Shown: positions 12,601 to 25,607, counted from the first letter of the stretch. The stretch is DNA of 64,000 nucleotides from Sympetrum striolatum (GCA_947579665.1 OX388343.1:91740254-91804253), one strand, 5' to 3'. Program-made: numbers and translations. Notes: a model not told the origin generated them from the letters alone.

Positions 12601-13490
12601 CCCCCATTGTATTGCGAAACAGTGGTAAACTCCCTGCAGACATTCATTACGACAAGCATAGGACCGCTTCTTCAGATCAGGCTGGATTAAATTCTCGTAA
12701 AAGCCCTGCTAAGCGACAATAGTAAAAATACTGAAATCGTATGATTGCGAGAACGAATGGGAGGTTAGCAATTTCAATGCAAATTTAGGGGTAAATCTTT
12801 TTTTTACCTCTATATCTTTTTTAGGCAAAAGCCTATTTTACCTCTATATTGATAAATCCCTATATTAGGTAATTTTTCACACTTATCAAAGCACGAAGAT
12901 ACATGAAAATATATGGCATACACATCATCATAGCCTCATTGAATAATTAATTAAGAGCAAATTACGGGCTTTCCGACAAGGGGAATGAAGGGAAAAGAAA
13001 ATGATAATTGCTATTTCGTAGATTTTAGAAAGATTTTATACAGATGTTTTGCCTAAGGCTGATATTTATGAATTTTTATAGGCATGTCAAAGTTTTCCGT
13101 TACTTTACTATGTAGCGCTAGATTTTTCGTTCTTAAAGTTGCCTCGGATAGATTGATTTTCCATCATCCAAATACAGCTCTAATTCGTCAGGAAATCATT
13201 ATATAATGGTACAACGATAATGATCTCATATCGGAAACAATTATCGTTGAACATAAGATTAACCAAAGGTAAATTTGGTATAGAGATAGAATGACAACAG
13301 CTTTTGAGGAAGAGCACTGCCTAATAAAACATTACAACATTCCAAAAAGAGGCGATCGCTTGTATTTGTAGGTCTTCAGAATCCCAAGAGACAAGTGAGA
13401 CTTCAAAAAGTGGAATGAAGAGCAGAGTTTTGGAGTCGACTTCGTGAATAGATGACTGATTTATATCGACAAGGAGAGCCCATCTTTCCG
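9641..13490. other. AT-rich non-coding stretch
   Basis: Apart from the foldback element at 10200-10345 I see no gene or classified repeat. A small cluster near 12804-12850 has a duplicated TTACCTCTATAT around an AGGC-AAAA-GCCT mini hairpin. The hydrophobic minus-strand frame at 10817-11086 reflects AT-rich sequence rather than a recognisable membrane protein. Confidence 0.5.
10200..10345 (+). repeat. Foldback repeat with (AAAT)n tail
   Basis: Two 27-base arms (10232-10258 and 10264-10290) are inverted copies with about three mismatches, separated by five bases. The right side continues into an AAATAAATAAAT run at about 10311-10331. A structured body with an (AAAT)n end suggests a retroposed element such as a LINE or SINE 3' end. 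No target-site duplication was found. Confidence 0.5.
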
Positions 13491-13810
13491 TCCGCAGATC
13501 ACCACAGTTGGCGCGCTAGTTTGGTGAAAAAGGAGAACGAGCTGCGGCCAAAAGGATGACAAACCCGCATCGAAAGAGACGCAGAAAAAGAAAAATAAAG
13601 AGTTCGATAGGTGTCCCTTTCGAATTAGGCACTCATTCGCTTATCCCTTCGCCCTGGACCCCTCCCCACAATGCCCTACTTTCCAAACCGTCGCGCCAAA
13701 AATATTCAGACAAAATGTCGCCCGGATGCAGAGCGCGGGAAACGCAGAAGAAAACTTATGGCCCTTTTCCCCTTCCCTCGCCGTGTTTTTACGCCCAAAT
13801 GGAAGCTTAA
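13491..13810. promoter_or_regulatory. GC-richer block with an E2F-like site
   Basis: This block is richer in C and CpG than its flanks. It holds an E2F-type match (TCGCGCCAAA, 13691-13700) and a TTGGCGCG at about 13508. Open frames exist on both strands (plus 13556-13810, minus 13641-13826), so the plus frame rich in K, R and P is probably compositional. The regulatory role is inference only. Confidence 0.25.
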
Positions 13811-14577
13811 ATTGACTACGGTCCATTAAAATAGGATGCTATCTAAATTTTCCCAGCTGCTAGTCGTTCTTAAAGATTTTAGTACGAGTATTTTTCAATT
13901 TTATATGAATATGGCTATTAATGGAATACAGTTCAATGGCTGGCACGCGTTTCTTTATTGTCGTTTATGCATATACGTATGCAGAAATCCCTTATTGCAG
14001 TCCTACGTTACACGTGAATTTTCTTAAGTTAAATGATTACCTTGATATTCCTTTGTATATGAAGCACTCAACTCGCGTAACGGAAATACAGGTTCTTGAA
14101 GATGTTCTATATCATGAAATTTGTGGTTTAAATGGTCGTTTTAGCGATTAAAATGCCATTATTTAACCTGTGCATTATTTTACTTAATTAAAACTGTCCT
14201 CAGAAAGGAGAAACAAGGACTAATGAAGCTATGATTGCTGAACGTTTTGATGAATTTCAAGGGTTACAATGAGCCACAAGAAACTAGCGTATTTCTATTT
14301 GCAGTCGCGTCGAGGAATTATTCATCATTATATCATCTATCACGAATGAATTTGTACACGGCTGCCCGCATCTGTTGCATTCACTTAGCCTGGAGGAATT
14401 CCTGTCCATAGAAATGAGTCAAGCCTGAAGCTAAGGGAACTATTTCAGATGAAATATTTTGTAATATGATTTTGAGGTGTTTCGCAAATGATATTCTATT
14501 TTAAACAAGTAAACAAGTAAACAAGGAAGTATCCTTTTGATCTTGATACACTCACAAAGTAAATTAAAAACAACGAA
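13811..14577. other. AT-rich non-coding stretch
   Basis: No gene is supported. Two overlapping plus frames at 13836-14151 lack recognisable motifs. Near 14503-14526 there are three tandem copies of an 8-base unit (AAACAAGT). Confidence 0.5.
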
Positions 14578-14690
14578 ACTTAGTATTTTCCACTATTATT
14601 GAGATCATCTTTACTTTAAGATGATTGTGAAGATCGAGACTAGTTGTCTCAATAAATTCTAGTGGATAATACTAATTTTTGTTGCTGTTG
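14578..14690 (+). repeat. Family X repeat, copy 2, inverted-arm form
   Basis: The right part matches the 2551-2628 copy. Here the left part is an inverted copy of the right end: 14580-14593 against 14662-14675 with one mismatch. An inner hairpin ATCATCTT/AAGATGAT (14604-14611, 14618-14625) sits in the middle. The CAATAAA follows at 14650. The head-to-head arrangement is also seen in the repeats at 33.6, 42.6 and 54.0 kb. Confidence 0.65.
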
Positions 14691-14697
14691 TTGTTTC

Positions 14698-14849
14698 TTA
14701 AAAGTGCTTCGTCAGCTTTGGTCACTTCGTACACTCCTGGCCAAAATTAACGCAGCACCTCCCTAGCGATCCTTACGGCCGGTGCTGCGTTAATTTTGGC
14801 CAGGACTGTACATTGGCTATCCCCGGGAATAGAACCCGGGTGCGCTTTC
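14698..14849 (-). mobile_element. SINE family A, truncated, interrupted by a MITE
   Basis: Outside the insertion the sequence matches the minus-strand copy at 54296-54422: the AAAAGTGCTTCG end, the GGTCA-TTCG block, CATTGGCT, and the RNA polymerase III B-box region (GAACCCGGG on the plus strand). The tRNA-like head is cut short after CGCTTTC at 14849, so the A-box region is missing. A 77-bp inverted-repeat element is inserted at 14732-14808. Confidence 0.75.
14732..14808. mobile_element. 77-bp mariner-like MITE with TA target duplication
   Basis: The 28-base terminal inverted repeats (14732-14759 and 14781-14808) differ at one position and leave only about 21 bases between them. TA lies immediately outside both ends (14730-14731, 14809-14810). 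Uninterrupted SINE A copies show a single dinucleotide at this point, so one TA is the duplicated target. TA duplication and short inverted ends are hallmarks of the Tc1/mariner superfamily. The element is too small to encode anything and must have been moved by a transposase made elsewhere. Confidence 0.85.
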
Positions 14850-15200
14850 AAATTCTTGTTGTTTTTAATTTAAATTGCGTACCACAAAATTAGACCAGAA
14901 CACCTGAGTTTATAAAAATGTAAATATTTAAAAGATTACACCCAAATTTGGTCACTGATGTATATGTTTTTGTTAATATCCCTAGAAGAGACGTTTTGGA
15001 AGATCATTCTAAATCGGTTTCTCCAGCACTCGGCTGAAAATGACTCAGCAAAATTTTACGAGGGGCTTCGAACGTGATTATTTCCGGATCACTCGTACGT
15101 GTTGAGGATGATTCTTTTGTTGCCAAAATTCTTAAACTTACCTTCCCTAGAGGAGTACTGTTTGTACCACATCTTAAGATTAGTTAATTTCCTGTTTCCG
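14850..15200. other. AT-rich non-coding stretch
   Basis: Nothing recognisable. On the minus strand a frame of about 57 codons without a convincing start crosses 15090-15270 and contains an AAG|GTAAGT donor-like site near 15141. I do not regard it as an established exon. Confidence 0.45.
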
Positions 15201-16190
15201 CCTACAGGGGTAACGGTCAGACGGGACTGCAGAATTTCGGAATCCTCACGTCCTAACCTTCCCACTCATTCGCAAAAGCCTCAGCAGGTGTCGCACCTGT
15301 CCTTTGTTGTCCTCCTCCAAAGGGCATTCAACGACAGCCCTCCCGAAATTTCTCATCCCTGGAAATCTCCACCCCCTCCTACCCACCCTACCTAGAGAGG
15401 GATGGACAGTACAGAAATCCCTTTATTTTCATCCCCTCCCGACCAGTGGAACAATCAACCCCTTTTTTCCCTCAAGGAAGGATTTCCCGTCATCTCCTCA
15501 GCATCCCCTGTGTAACCCTACACCATCCCCCAACCCCCTTGATATATTATTCATCTCTCACGCAAGCACTACCTGCCCCTCACAACAAAGGAGGCCTTCC
15601 CGAGACACCGCTATGAAGGATGGGAGGCATAGAAAAGCCCGAAAGAAATTACAGAGGAGGCAAAAATAGAGAAGACGGTCGGAGAGGTGTGAAAAAGAAG
15701 AGATAAAGGAGCGAGCCGGGTTTGCCTTACCTATTTTACGCTCATGAATGCTTTGGTGCGGTGAAGGGGAATATCTCTACGAGGCTATTAAACCCGTGAA
15801 AGGGAAGGGGATAGAATATGGGCTGTCTCCCATGCACGCTCAATGAAATCTGTTCTATTCTCTAGCGAGGGGAAGGGGGAGAGGTTTTTTATAAAGCGGG
15901 ACGTGTTTAGTGGTTTGGAAACATGCAGGCAAATATGGGGAATGCAAAAAAAACTGCACAAAGCTGCGAGGTTCATTATCATCTCCGGGAAGGGGGATAG
16001 GCAATCCGATAGAACGAAGGATTTCGTCCAATAAGCGTTCGTCCAAGGACGTCCAATCCATTCGCCCAAGGAACACCTGTGCGATGTAATCGGTTGGAAT
16101 TCGTAAAAATTGAGAATATGAGCGAGAGTGCATTCAGCCCTTGGTGCTGAAGAACTAAACGAATTATAGAATGATTTCAACACCTAAATG
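15201..16190. other. C-rich then G-rich block with strand asymmetry
   Basis: 15230-15600 is rich in C and T on the plus strand. After about 15600 the plus strand is rich in G and A. The plus frame at 15304-15669 and the minus frame at 15788-16183 follow this skew and are probably compositional. The cluster of three frames over 15788-16183 shows general stop scarcity. No motif or splice pair is convincing. Confidence 0.4.
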
Positions 16191-18104
16191 GAGTGAGGAT
16201 GCAGAAGCGAAGGCAGATAAGTCTGAATAGGAGATAATCAATGTAGCAGAAACATATTGGATACACGCAGTGACTTTATTTTTATTTCTCGGACAGCAAT
16301 GATTAAATAAAATAAAGATATCATCTTCTACTGGGACTGGTTATATTTTATTTTTTCAATTTAACTTTAATGTAATGATTCTATCCCTATGAATACAAGC
16401 AGGTATCCTCCGCTATCAGTTAATCTCATTTCCAATCATGCATTTCATATTTAAATATACAAAGCGAATTTTGGTGAAATGAAAACTAGTCATCTACATT
16501 TTCTATCAACTCTAAGGTTTCAAATGCATAAATAAAACAGCAAAAAGGTAGGAAAAAAATCTTAATATTATCTTCGCATGAGGTGTTTCTTAAAGAATCC
16601 TAAAATAAAAGGAAATATCCGTGAAAAGCAACGGTAGGAAATATTTAATGGACTGCGAAATAAATAGGGTTTCAAAATTCATGAAAACGAGCGTAAGAAT
16701 AATGATTTAGAGCCAAATCACAAAAGTAATACTGTGAAAGGGTTCTTAATTCTTTTATTTTAAATCGAAAGAGTTGAAATGCATGAAATTGAGAAAGATA
16801 GTTTGCTCGCTATATAAGTTTCAAAGACTAGGATTGAAAAATAACGCAACCAGAGCATGACATTTGAATGCAAAAATCATATAGAGAAAATGCTATATTT
16901 ATAGTGGAGTAATGATTTGTAGAGAGAGACTTCTACGGAGTCACTCACTCACATTTTAATGTCTGTGTCCTATGGTGGAATTTTCCATAAATACCAAACG
17001 TTTCGTGAACCGCATAACGGATTATCTACCGAAAATGTACCGCTGTCTCGCATTTAATTTCTACTCCATTACCCCTGAAACGCGGCAGATCTACGGTAAG
17101 CAATAGAATAGTGTACCGTAATGTTTATCCTTTGTCAAAAATCCAGGAAATGGTGCGAATACATCCGAAAAATGGTTAAAATTTCATTGGAATTGCAAAA
17201 TACTTATGGGCTCAGTCTGAGAAATTCTCATTATTTACTCAGTCCAAAAGCACCCTGAAAATAATTCCATTTTCATCTTTTCATTCTGGTTCATTTCTGG
17301 ATGAATCTTAGGCATGATTTTGCTCAGTTGATGTTGGTCTTTGGTATTTTCTATTGATATCCTTGGTAACTGAGAGGTAATACGAAAATAGATTGACCCT
17401 TTATCGGGGAGATAAACCCTATTCCAGCTAACCGAAGGCGACGCGATATCTTGACAGTTCTCACATTGGTAACGCAATATTCAAGTATTGCTGTTTTGTT
17501 ATTTTTTATAAGGTATTTTTCTTTTGCACATAATAAAACTGGTTTGATACAACTCTCTATGGTGAACTATTCTATCATATCTATTCTCGTTTAAATATAG
17601 TATCCTAAGCCTTATGGAGTATTTCTGCTAATTTAGAATACCATTGGGATGATTTATATTCGTCACTTTTCGTGTGTTCCCCTCAAATCCTGAATCAAAC
17701 ATTTCTAAATGCATCAAGAATGTTCAACCTATTATACTGTTCCAGAGTACTCCAAACTCTCGTGACGCAATAGTGAGTCAAAAGATATTGTGAATGAGTA
17801 ATGAAAATTTTAATCTTAGAGTAGATGGGAGAATTAGGAATTTCCTAGGTATTTCTATTCAACATTCATATTTGATCAAATGTGAAACATTTGAATTCAA
17901 AAATATCGATTATATCAGTTTTGTTCCATCGCAGACAATTCTGTAGTGTAGATGAACTGTTGCATATGACATTCTTCATCGCAAAGTTTAATTAATATTA
18001 ATCATAACTTCTCTAGTAGAAACAAGAATAAAGTTGCCAATTACATCTATTGAAATACTCGTTACTATTTACAAACACACAACCATTCCCTAATCAGAAA
18101 TATC
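16191..18104. other. AT-rich non-coding stretch
   Basis: No gene is supported. The only recognised piece is the insect repeat fragment at 17533-17590. Confidence 0.5.
17533..17590 (+). repeat. Diverged fragment of a widespread insect repeat
   Basis: ACTGGTTTGATACAACTCTC followed by a CTATxxTG...CTAT-type continuation resembles a repeat I recall from many hemimetabolous insect genomes (a CTGGTTTGA-GCAGCTCTCCA core). The match rests on memory and about 30 bases, so its class (LINE tail or SINE) is not established. Confidence 0.35.
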
Positions 18105-18170
18105 CCGTGAGTCGAACCCTAGACCTTAGGGTTCGAGTGCTAGCAAGCAAACCTCTTCGCCACCGCAGAT
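18105..18170 (-). repeat. tRNA-like sequence, probable SINE head (type E)
   Basis: On the minus strand there is an A box TGGCGAAGAGG (18152-18162), then a B box GGTTCGACTC (18109-18118) at tRNA-like spacing. The flanks do not form a 7-bp acceptor stem, so this is not a functional tRNA gene. It is most likely the polymerase III promoter head of a degraded SINE. Confidence 0.5.
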
Positions 18171-19040
18171 TACAATTACGCTACTCAATCTTGCAAATCT
18201 AAAATTATAATACGTGTAACAATAAAATAAATAAATTGAACATCTCTGTACTTTGATAAGACCATTTTTAATTATTAGAAATACTTGTATGTAGAATGTT
18301 CTACTTTCCACAACCCCTTTTTTTCTTTTAATCATTCTCCGAAAGAATCATTCCCTGAAATCGGGATCAGTCCCACATATTTGCTACCTAATCTACTGAC
18401 ACCTGACTCATGCAGATTTTCAATTTCGACCGAATAAAACAGTTCTCGAAATTCCTTCCGCTGCCAATTTTCTCATCGGGCAAATTAGACGGAGTAAATT
18501 ATACCTGAAGAGAGGCAGTCTTTCATAGGATTATGGAGAGAATTCTTCGCATTTCATCACTCACTTCCCCCGTTTCCACATGTACTGCTTATTATCACTG
18601 GAGCCGGTTCTTTTTTCAAGTCGTCGTCATGTCGAAAGACTTTCTCTACTCTCGTTCTTCGACGTAACAGCGAATAGAAAAAAGCCGCTTCTCCGAGAAA
18701 TGACATTGTCACGGCCTTAATTAATACGTGGAGATGGTTGCGGCCTTGAGGAGGGAATTAGCGTTAGAAAAGACCCCTTTTTTCTCCCAAACAAGAAAAC
18801 GCGGTTATATCGGTAGGTCTCGATTATTAGGTAAGCGCCGGAGCCGTAAATCGCTTCAGAATTCGTTGTTTGGCGAATTATGAGGATTGCGAAGATATTT
18901 TGAGAAATTTCGGAATCGGCTGCTCAGGAGATCTCCAGTTTTTTCATATGCAGTCGTGGATTCGTTTCGAAAAGATGGAATCCATTGGGTAATGCGGAGC
19001 GCCATTGATCGCAGTTCTAAGGCGACAATTACCATCAAAA
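18171..19040. other. AT-rich stretch grading into CpG-richer block
   Basis: 18171-18430 is AT-rich. From about 18440 to 19040 the sequence is CpG-richer, and the minus frame 18856-19038 has no recognisable domain. It resembles the other GC-richer blocks. No gene is supported. Confidence 0.45.
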
Positions 19041-21870
19041 GAGATATTTTATAACTATTCTTTGTTCCGGAACAGAGTTACCCAATCACGATTTCTTCAC
19101 TTGGTTTTCTCGTCGTGCCGATGGGTGTCACGAAACCGAGACTATTTTGCACTCTAGATCACAATTTATTTTCCTTTTTTCCAGGTATATCACGCTCTTT
19201 CATAATCTTTGCAATGCTGTTGAGAGTGATGCCAAAGTAAATCAGATAAATCATCGGATTTGTCAAAATGTGATATTTCTAACTACATTCGACTCCCTCA
19301 TAACCATTTCAAAGTGAAAACGCTATAAAAAACGTCTTCTTCTTTAATTTTCAAAATAAGCAGTCTTAAAACGACAACGAAAGATCTTACAAATTCTTAA
19401 AAAATATTAGATGTCCCGAAAATTAGTGATAGTGGCATTTTGAATAGAATCAAGCGGCTGCCCTGGCGCTAAGATTTGAGGGAACCTTCGGGTTGGTAAG
19501 ATTCATTGACCTCTTTATAGGTTTTCCCGAGAATCGAATTCTGGACGGTTTAGTTCATGGAAAATTAGCATTTCCTTGGCAGTCCGATACTTTAGAGAGT
19601 ATGTGTTCGAAGACTTCAACTTCTTTCTAAGGAGAATAACTTCCTCGCATTATAATCAATTATTCAGGAAAATTATCGTAATTAGACCTTACCAAAAATA
19701 TCTACATAAAGGTACTAAATTAAGTAGGTGGAAATATGAAAATTAAGAAAATTGACCTCGGATTACCGCTTTCACGCATAAAGAATTATATATCATTACG
19801 GTTTTATTTGTAAGTGTAAATGCCTTTAATTTTCCCCAAGTTGCATGAGAAATGCTTCATAGGTAACCAAAATAATCTGCAAATATTTTTCTTTTTCGTG
19901 TAGCGCGGAGATTATTAACAAAAATTTTTTTTATTGACAATGCTTAAAAAAGTATCGTTCATAAGCTACTTAAAGTCGCAAAAAACAACGATAATTTTAG
20001 TAGCGATCATAAACATAACCTGGGCCTGTTATAAGTAAGCGAAAGCTTTGAATACAATCCGAGGAACAAAATCATTGAGTTGATAAAAGTGTCTTAAATT
20101 ACATTGTACTATTAATTAATTAATTGCCACTGTGAACTCACTCAAAATTCAGGTGAATACAAAATTGAATAAAAATATATGTTCCACAAAAATTGTAATA
20201 TGGCAACCAGGATTTATATCTGACTAAAATTACGTTAGATGAGTGTAATCTATGAGTTTGGTAGTATTTATGTTTAGAAGGGAAATATGACGGGGCTAAT
20301 AAGTGACCTCTGAAACGAGTAAAAGTAAGTTACATAATGAAGATAACTAATCTGAGGGAAGATTAAATTTCTCTGTATGGGCGTTTAAATATCACAATAG
20401 ATTCAGTTTGTCAGCAGGTCTTATTTTAGATGAAGGGCCATAGGATCGTGACAGGGGCGGCCGAACGCGCTTTCGACCGCCTGCTGCGTAATCATTGACG
20501 AATGGAAGCTAATCATCATCTCCTATCAGATTGTAAACAGCCCAAAGGTCCATTACTTCATAGATTTACTAATACAATCAAACCCGTAAATTTCTTCGTC
20601 CAGTATTTCTGCATAAAGTAAGAGCCAAAAAAAGAGAAAGCGCTCTAGTATTTACGTGAATGACGCTGGTTACGGAAGATTAACTCTGATAACCATTTTG
20701 AATATAGATAAACAGTGCTATTAGCTTCAGCAATAATGGCATCTCAGTTGTGACTTTTTGTTGGTTCAACGATTTTGACCTAAAGAAAATATAAGCATAA
20801 AGAATTATAGATTGATTAACTAGAAGATTAACTCTGTTAACCTTTCCTTTCGTAACTAGCGATAGAATTTTCATTCATAGAGAAAGATAGAGTTGAATCA
20901 GGTGATTGATGCTCAAGGAAATGCAGAATTGATGCAAGTCATGAGTGTTGTAAGATTATTTTTCGCAGTCAAGCAAAATCAATGCTAATGCGAAATAAGA
21001 AATAAAAACAGGAGGATATTATCAGTATGTTACTATTTCATATTTCTTGATATATATTTCCTAACTTTTCGATGATTTAATCATTTTCGCAGTCTATCTT
21101 CACCTTTTTCTAAAGCCTATGAACCTAAACTCCAATAATTTTAAGTTTTTTTCAGGATTGATGAATTGTTCTTTATCAAAGATAATTTTTGAAGAAACAA
21201 AATTATCGTGCACATTTCAATGGTGTTTGAGTTTTGAGTGAATATAGTTTTAAAGACATCAGATTGAAGGTTTTTTGAACCCTCTGGCATTGATTACGAT
21301 GAACTTCAGAGAGGAAATGAGGCTTAATGTATAAGATGAGAAGTGAAATAGTTTCTCCATAATTTCCTCACTGATTCCATTAGTGAATCGTCAACGAAAT
21401 TGCAGCAAAATTACTTAATAAATGTCACATTTTATAGAATTCGATCAGAATTGACCAAAATGAACATCGTTATTAAGTATCACTCTAATAGTTTCACATT
21501 ATATATCCACGAAGAAGATTGAGAAGAAAGTCAGCAAAAGACAAATGTATCTCCCTTCTGTTACAAAAGATGAATGAAAATATTTCAGTCATCAGGATGT
21601 GTTAGCGGGAAGAAGCGTATCTAAGAACATAATTGTAAATGAGCGATATCAAGGATTCTCTATCACTATTTCAGTACTACGATAAATCACTAAATATGCT
21701 AAGTAAATTATTGTAAGTTATGATGGGAAATCAGTAACTCAAAAACTTACGTATTAGGCGTAATCCTTGTTATTCGACTATATATAAAAAACAGTCTTTT
21801 TCGAATTGTAATTTTGGAGGAATGACAATGGAAACTAATACAAATCGATTATAAGAATAGCTCATACGTG
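19041..21870. other. AT-rich stretch with one GC-rich nested hairpin
   Basis: No gene is supported. The only structure is at 20412-20486. An inner stem GGCGGCCGAA/TTCGACCGCC (20456-20465, 20472-20481, one mismatch) is surrounded by CAGCAGG/CCTGCTG (20412-20418, 20480-20486), the last overlapping the inner stem by two bases. It stands out against AT-rich surroundings and may be a decayed foldback element. Confidence 0.45.
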
Positions 21871-21879
21871 ATATATTAC

Positions 21880-22560
21880 TTACGAAGGGAAGTAAGTGGC
21901 AGAATAGTATATCTTTCAAATCGACTTCCGAATAAACTCCGAACGACGAGATAGGTCGAGAAACTTCGGCTGCCGCTTACTTCGCAGCGTTCAAACACCT
22001 CCGTAATATGTGGTATTATACTCGGAAAGCTGCTATTTGCCAGTAATGTACAGTTCAAACACAATATTCCCTGCCTTTTAAGAGTCGGAGGATGTTGAAA
22101 TTACTGCGTGGCACGAGCAATTCCCATCTGCCGGGCTTTAAAAGTTCTCTCCGCTAAGAAAGAAGCAAACATAATGTACCCTATTCTGCATGCATTGGAA
22201 ATAAGTCGCCGGTGCTGCTCTCTGGCGTGTATGCTCAGGATGACTAACTCGCGAGCTATGCTTATTGCTTCAATCGAGCGTGTTTGGCGAAAGACGCCTC
22301 GTGACGTCACAGTTCAGTTAACTCGCTTCGAAAGGGAATGAGATAATGCAGCAAGTGAGAGACGATTCGCGAATTTATTTGAGAAGCAAATTGCCTTTAA
22401 ACGAATGCCAAACATTAAACTCTATTTCTAGTCAATTTGTATGCTTAGGCGAGTGTTTTCAGAAAGCTTGGCGGAGTGGCAATCGTACTGCCGAGAGTCA
22501 AGTCCTGCAAAAGAACGTTTTGCAGATGATATCTATGTTAGAAGCACTCGTTTGAGAAGT
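21880..22560. promoter_or_regulatory. CpG-richer block with E2F-like site and CRE
   Basis: A near-E2F site (TTTGGCGAAA, 22283-22292) lies ten bases before a perfect CRE palindrome (TGACGTCA, 22302-22309). Frames are open on both strands across 22101-22341 and again on plus at 22346-22555. A minus-strand donor-like GTAAGT sits at about 21870-21875 at the end of the 21876-22064 frame. I see no protein family. A regulatory role is inferred from the site pair. Confidence 0.3.
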
Positions 22561-25100
22561 GAAATGTTTCAAATACTGCTATAAAATTTGAAAGATGCAG
22601 GTTGTCAATGAATGCCGAAGAACCAGGGAGTATCGGTTCTAATTTTCTTTGGGGACAAACAGAAATAAAAATTTAAGAAGAACATAATAACTATTTATAA
22701 ATTAATTAACAAACAATAAATTCATTGCCTTATCTTATCTGCACTTATCTATGGTGTAAAATTTCAACGTTTTTCTGCCATTATAGAATAGTACATAAAC
22801 TTTATATTAAAAGAGTTAAAATACACCAATATTTTAATTTTGTTAGCGAAAAATATTAAATAAATTTCAAAGATACATTCGCTCTTAAGAAACCTATATA
22901 AGCATTAAATAAAAATATAGCTTATATTTTTTTTTATTTCAAAGTTACAAAGTCACCATCTCCTTAAATAATTTTACATTTAATAATATCATTGATAAAA
23001 AATTTAATTGTATTGTTGAAAGAGAATTCTATCATCAAATATCGTCATTACGATGGAATAAAATAAATCATTTTTACTATTCTAATGCGGATCTGGAGTC
23101 CAGATATTCGATGTATGATCTCTAATTTTGCCACGCGACCAACAATAGATAATAATACTGATATTCTTCGTAATGGTCGATTTACTGGTACTATGCAAAT
23201 ATACCCGAAAAATTTGAATCATGAAATGTATAATTGATAAATTTGACGCAAATTGGAAAGTATTTTAAGACAGCAAAGGGCAGAAAAGTTCATCATTCCA
23301 TTCAATCATTCATTCCTTGCAGGTTTTCGATTTGGAAATCCGATGAGAGTTTAAGGTATGATTACATCAACTACAGGTGCAGATATATAATGTATTTTGC
23401 ACTTTCGAGTGGTCCTTATAATTTTTGCTTCCAACACGCGACAGGTGCTTCGAAATGCCGTCTTAAGGTCAAGTGAGACGACTTCAATAAGGCGCTATTT
23501 GCGTCTGGCCCCTCTGCGAAAACTTTCTCGGTACGTTCACTTTCAGCCACCCACAGCAGTCCCAGAGCTTTTTCAGAATTGACACATTAATTTTCACAAC
23601 CGCATTGTAAAAATAAAGTTGCCTATTGTGTGACAATTGAATGCTCCGGAGACCTTTGCGGCGGGGAAAGTTTTCATTATCTTCGACTGAAATTTTGCAG
23701 CTAAACAAGTGAATGGGAAATGTTTCCAAAGATATCTCAATGTCAAAGCAGAGGTGAGCAAGAATCAACTATGAAAAAAGAAATGCATTATCATTATTTT
23801 CATGAAAAAATATATAAATATGTTTAAAACGTTCTGTGCGGATGCCGCTCACTTTGGTCCTACCCTCTGGCTGAGAGCGGCATATCACGCCATAAATGTT
23901 TAAACAAAACCGACTAACGTTAGCATACATTTTTGTAAAACTCATTGCAGCATATAGAGCTAACATTCTACGTATAATTGAAATATTATTTATATACTTT
24001 TATTATTATATTATATAATTATTTTATTAAATATATTTATGTATTATATTAAAAGTATTCAGCCATAGGATAGCAACCAAAGAAATCGACACCGCACGGA
24101 ACGTGTTGAATGAAATTTAAAGTCGCTCATCTAATTTATTCAAAATTAATTTCAGCAATCCTCCAACTCATCTAGAACTGTAGCATAAGATCGTAGGAAA
24201 GAACACTTTCTTTATTTCCCCCTGATTAAAAAAACTCGTTTTAGTAAATTTCGTTAGTTTACGTGATTTGTAAATCAAAATGATATTTGGTAGCTGTTTA
24301 TTAGTCCATGGACATTGATTGTTGATTTCGTTATGAAAACTGGCATGACTCGAAGGATAGCTCAAAGAGTGAGAGATTGTGAATTCGAAATTAATGTGAA
24401 CTGGATTAATTGAAAAATATCTGAAATATCTACTTCGGTGGATTTTCATCTCTAAGATAAAATTTTCAGGAAGTGCATTATTCTATTAATTCCAAATAGT
24501 AAGTGGATAAGAGCCATAATAAAAGGTACACGGTGGAGAACAGGAACGATCTCACAACTTCCAAAAGGAAGAGGTCAGGAGTAGAAGTAGCTTTAAACCA
24601 ACTACACAACATTTACAGGTGGTAGGAATATTATATATGTTTTTAACACACTAATATAAGGAAAGTAATTATTGACTACCTAAGTCCTATTTTTATAAAA
24701 TAGCATGAAATTATGTAGACAAAATTTATTTAAAGCAATATTCAAATGAATTTTGTACATGGGAAGAAACTAAACAGGTTACTGCTATTAAGTTATAAGT
24801 AATATTAAGTTACAAGGTCTCTGAGATGAACCGCATAAAGAAAAGATATTCGATGCGGAATAATAACACTCACTTTTATCAATCACTATCTAATACAACG
24901 AAATAGTAAACACGAAAAGATCTACGTCTCAGGCAACACCTGTGGAGCCTGTCCTCCAAATACATTCGTGCTTCCACACACTTTCCTTACGTATCGGTTA
25001 CTACTAGAAATGATAATGCATTAACCTGCGCGTTCGATATGTAAATATTCTTTTTTCTTTTGTGTGGAAGATACTTTAATGTTCCCCAAAATCGGTACTT
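22561..25100. other. AT-rich non-coding stretch
   Basis: Very AT-rich, especially 22640-23060 and 23985-24060, where long A/T strings occur. No gene, tRNA-like sequence or transposon end is recognisable. The overlapping frames at 23234-23582 are not supported as coding. Confidence 0.5.
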
Positions 25101-25109
25101 TGTATTGGA

Positions 25110-25380
25110 ATCGTTCCCATCACAGCACAGTCACGTTTGGTGATTTCCGATCGCCTTGAGGGCCCTTCGAAGAAGGCTCGCTTTTGACGTGGGCGTCACA
25201 GATAGCGTACGTATGACGTGACCATAATGCCCCACGCATCAAAGGCAGGTGTAGCGGACGTGAACCGCGCAACCTTCTTCGCGCACGTTTATAGAGAGAG
25301 AAAAATGCACGAAAGGCACGATTCTCAAATTGTTGAGAGACTGTTGTCTTCGGAGGAACCCTCCGCATGAATTCGTGAAA
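25110..25380. other. CpG-richer block
   Basis: It contains several ACGT cores (GACGTGGGCGTCAC near 25197, TATGACGTGAC near 25211). The minus frame 25120-25368 is rich in R and P, as expected from composition. It resembles the other candidate regulatory blocks but lacks a perfect CRE or E2F site. Confidence 0.35.
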
Positions 25381-25607
25381 GAATTGATAAGCGGCAGAGT
25401 ATTTCGGATTTTAATATTTGAGAATGGATTAAATAGTTACGTAACAGCATTATTATGGAAATAAAGATTTAATATTCACGACTATAATCTCGTAAACACG
25501 AGGAAGGTAGCTTGTCCATTAGAATGAAAATACGTGAATACACAAAACTATTTTCTGTGTTCTCCTTTGTTAAAGGATTCAAGGATTTAAGATGGGTAGA
25601 TCTAAAA

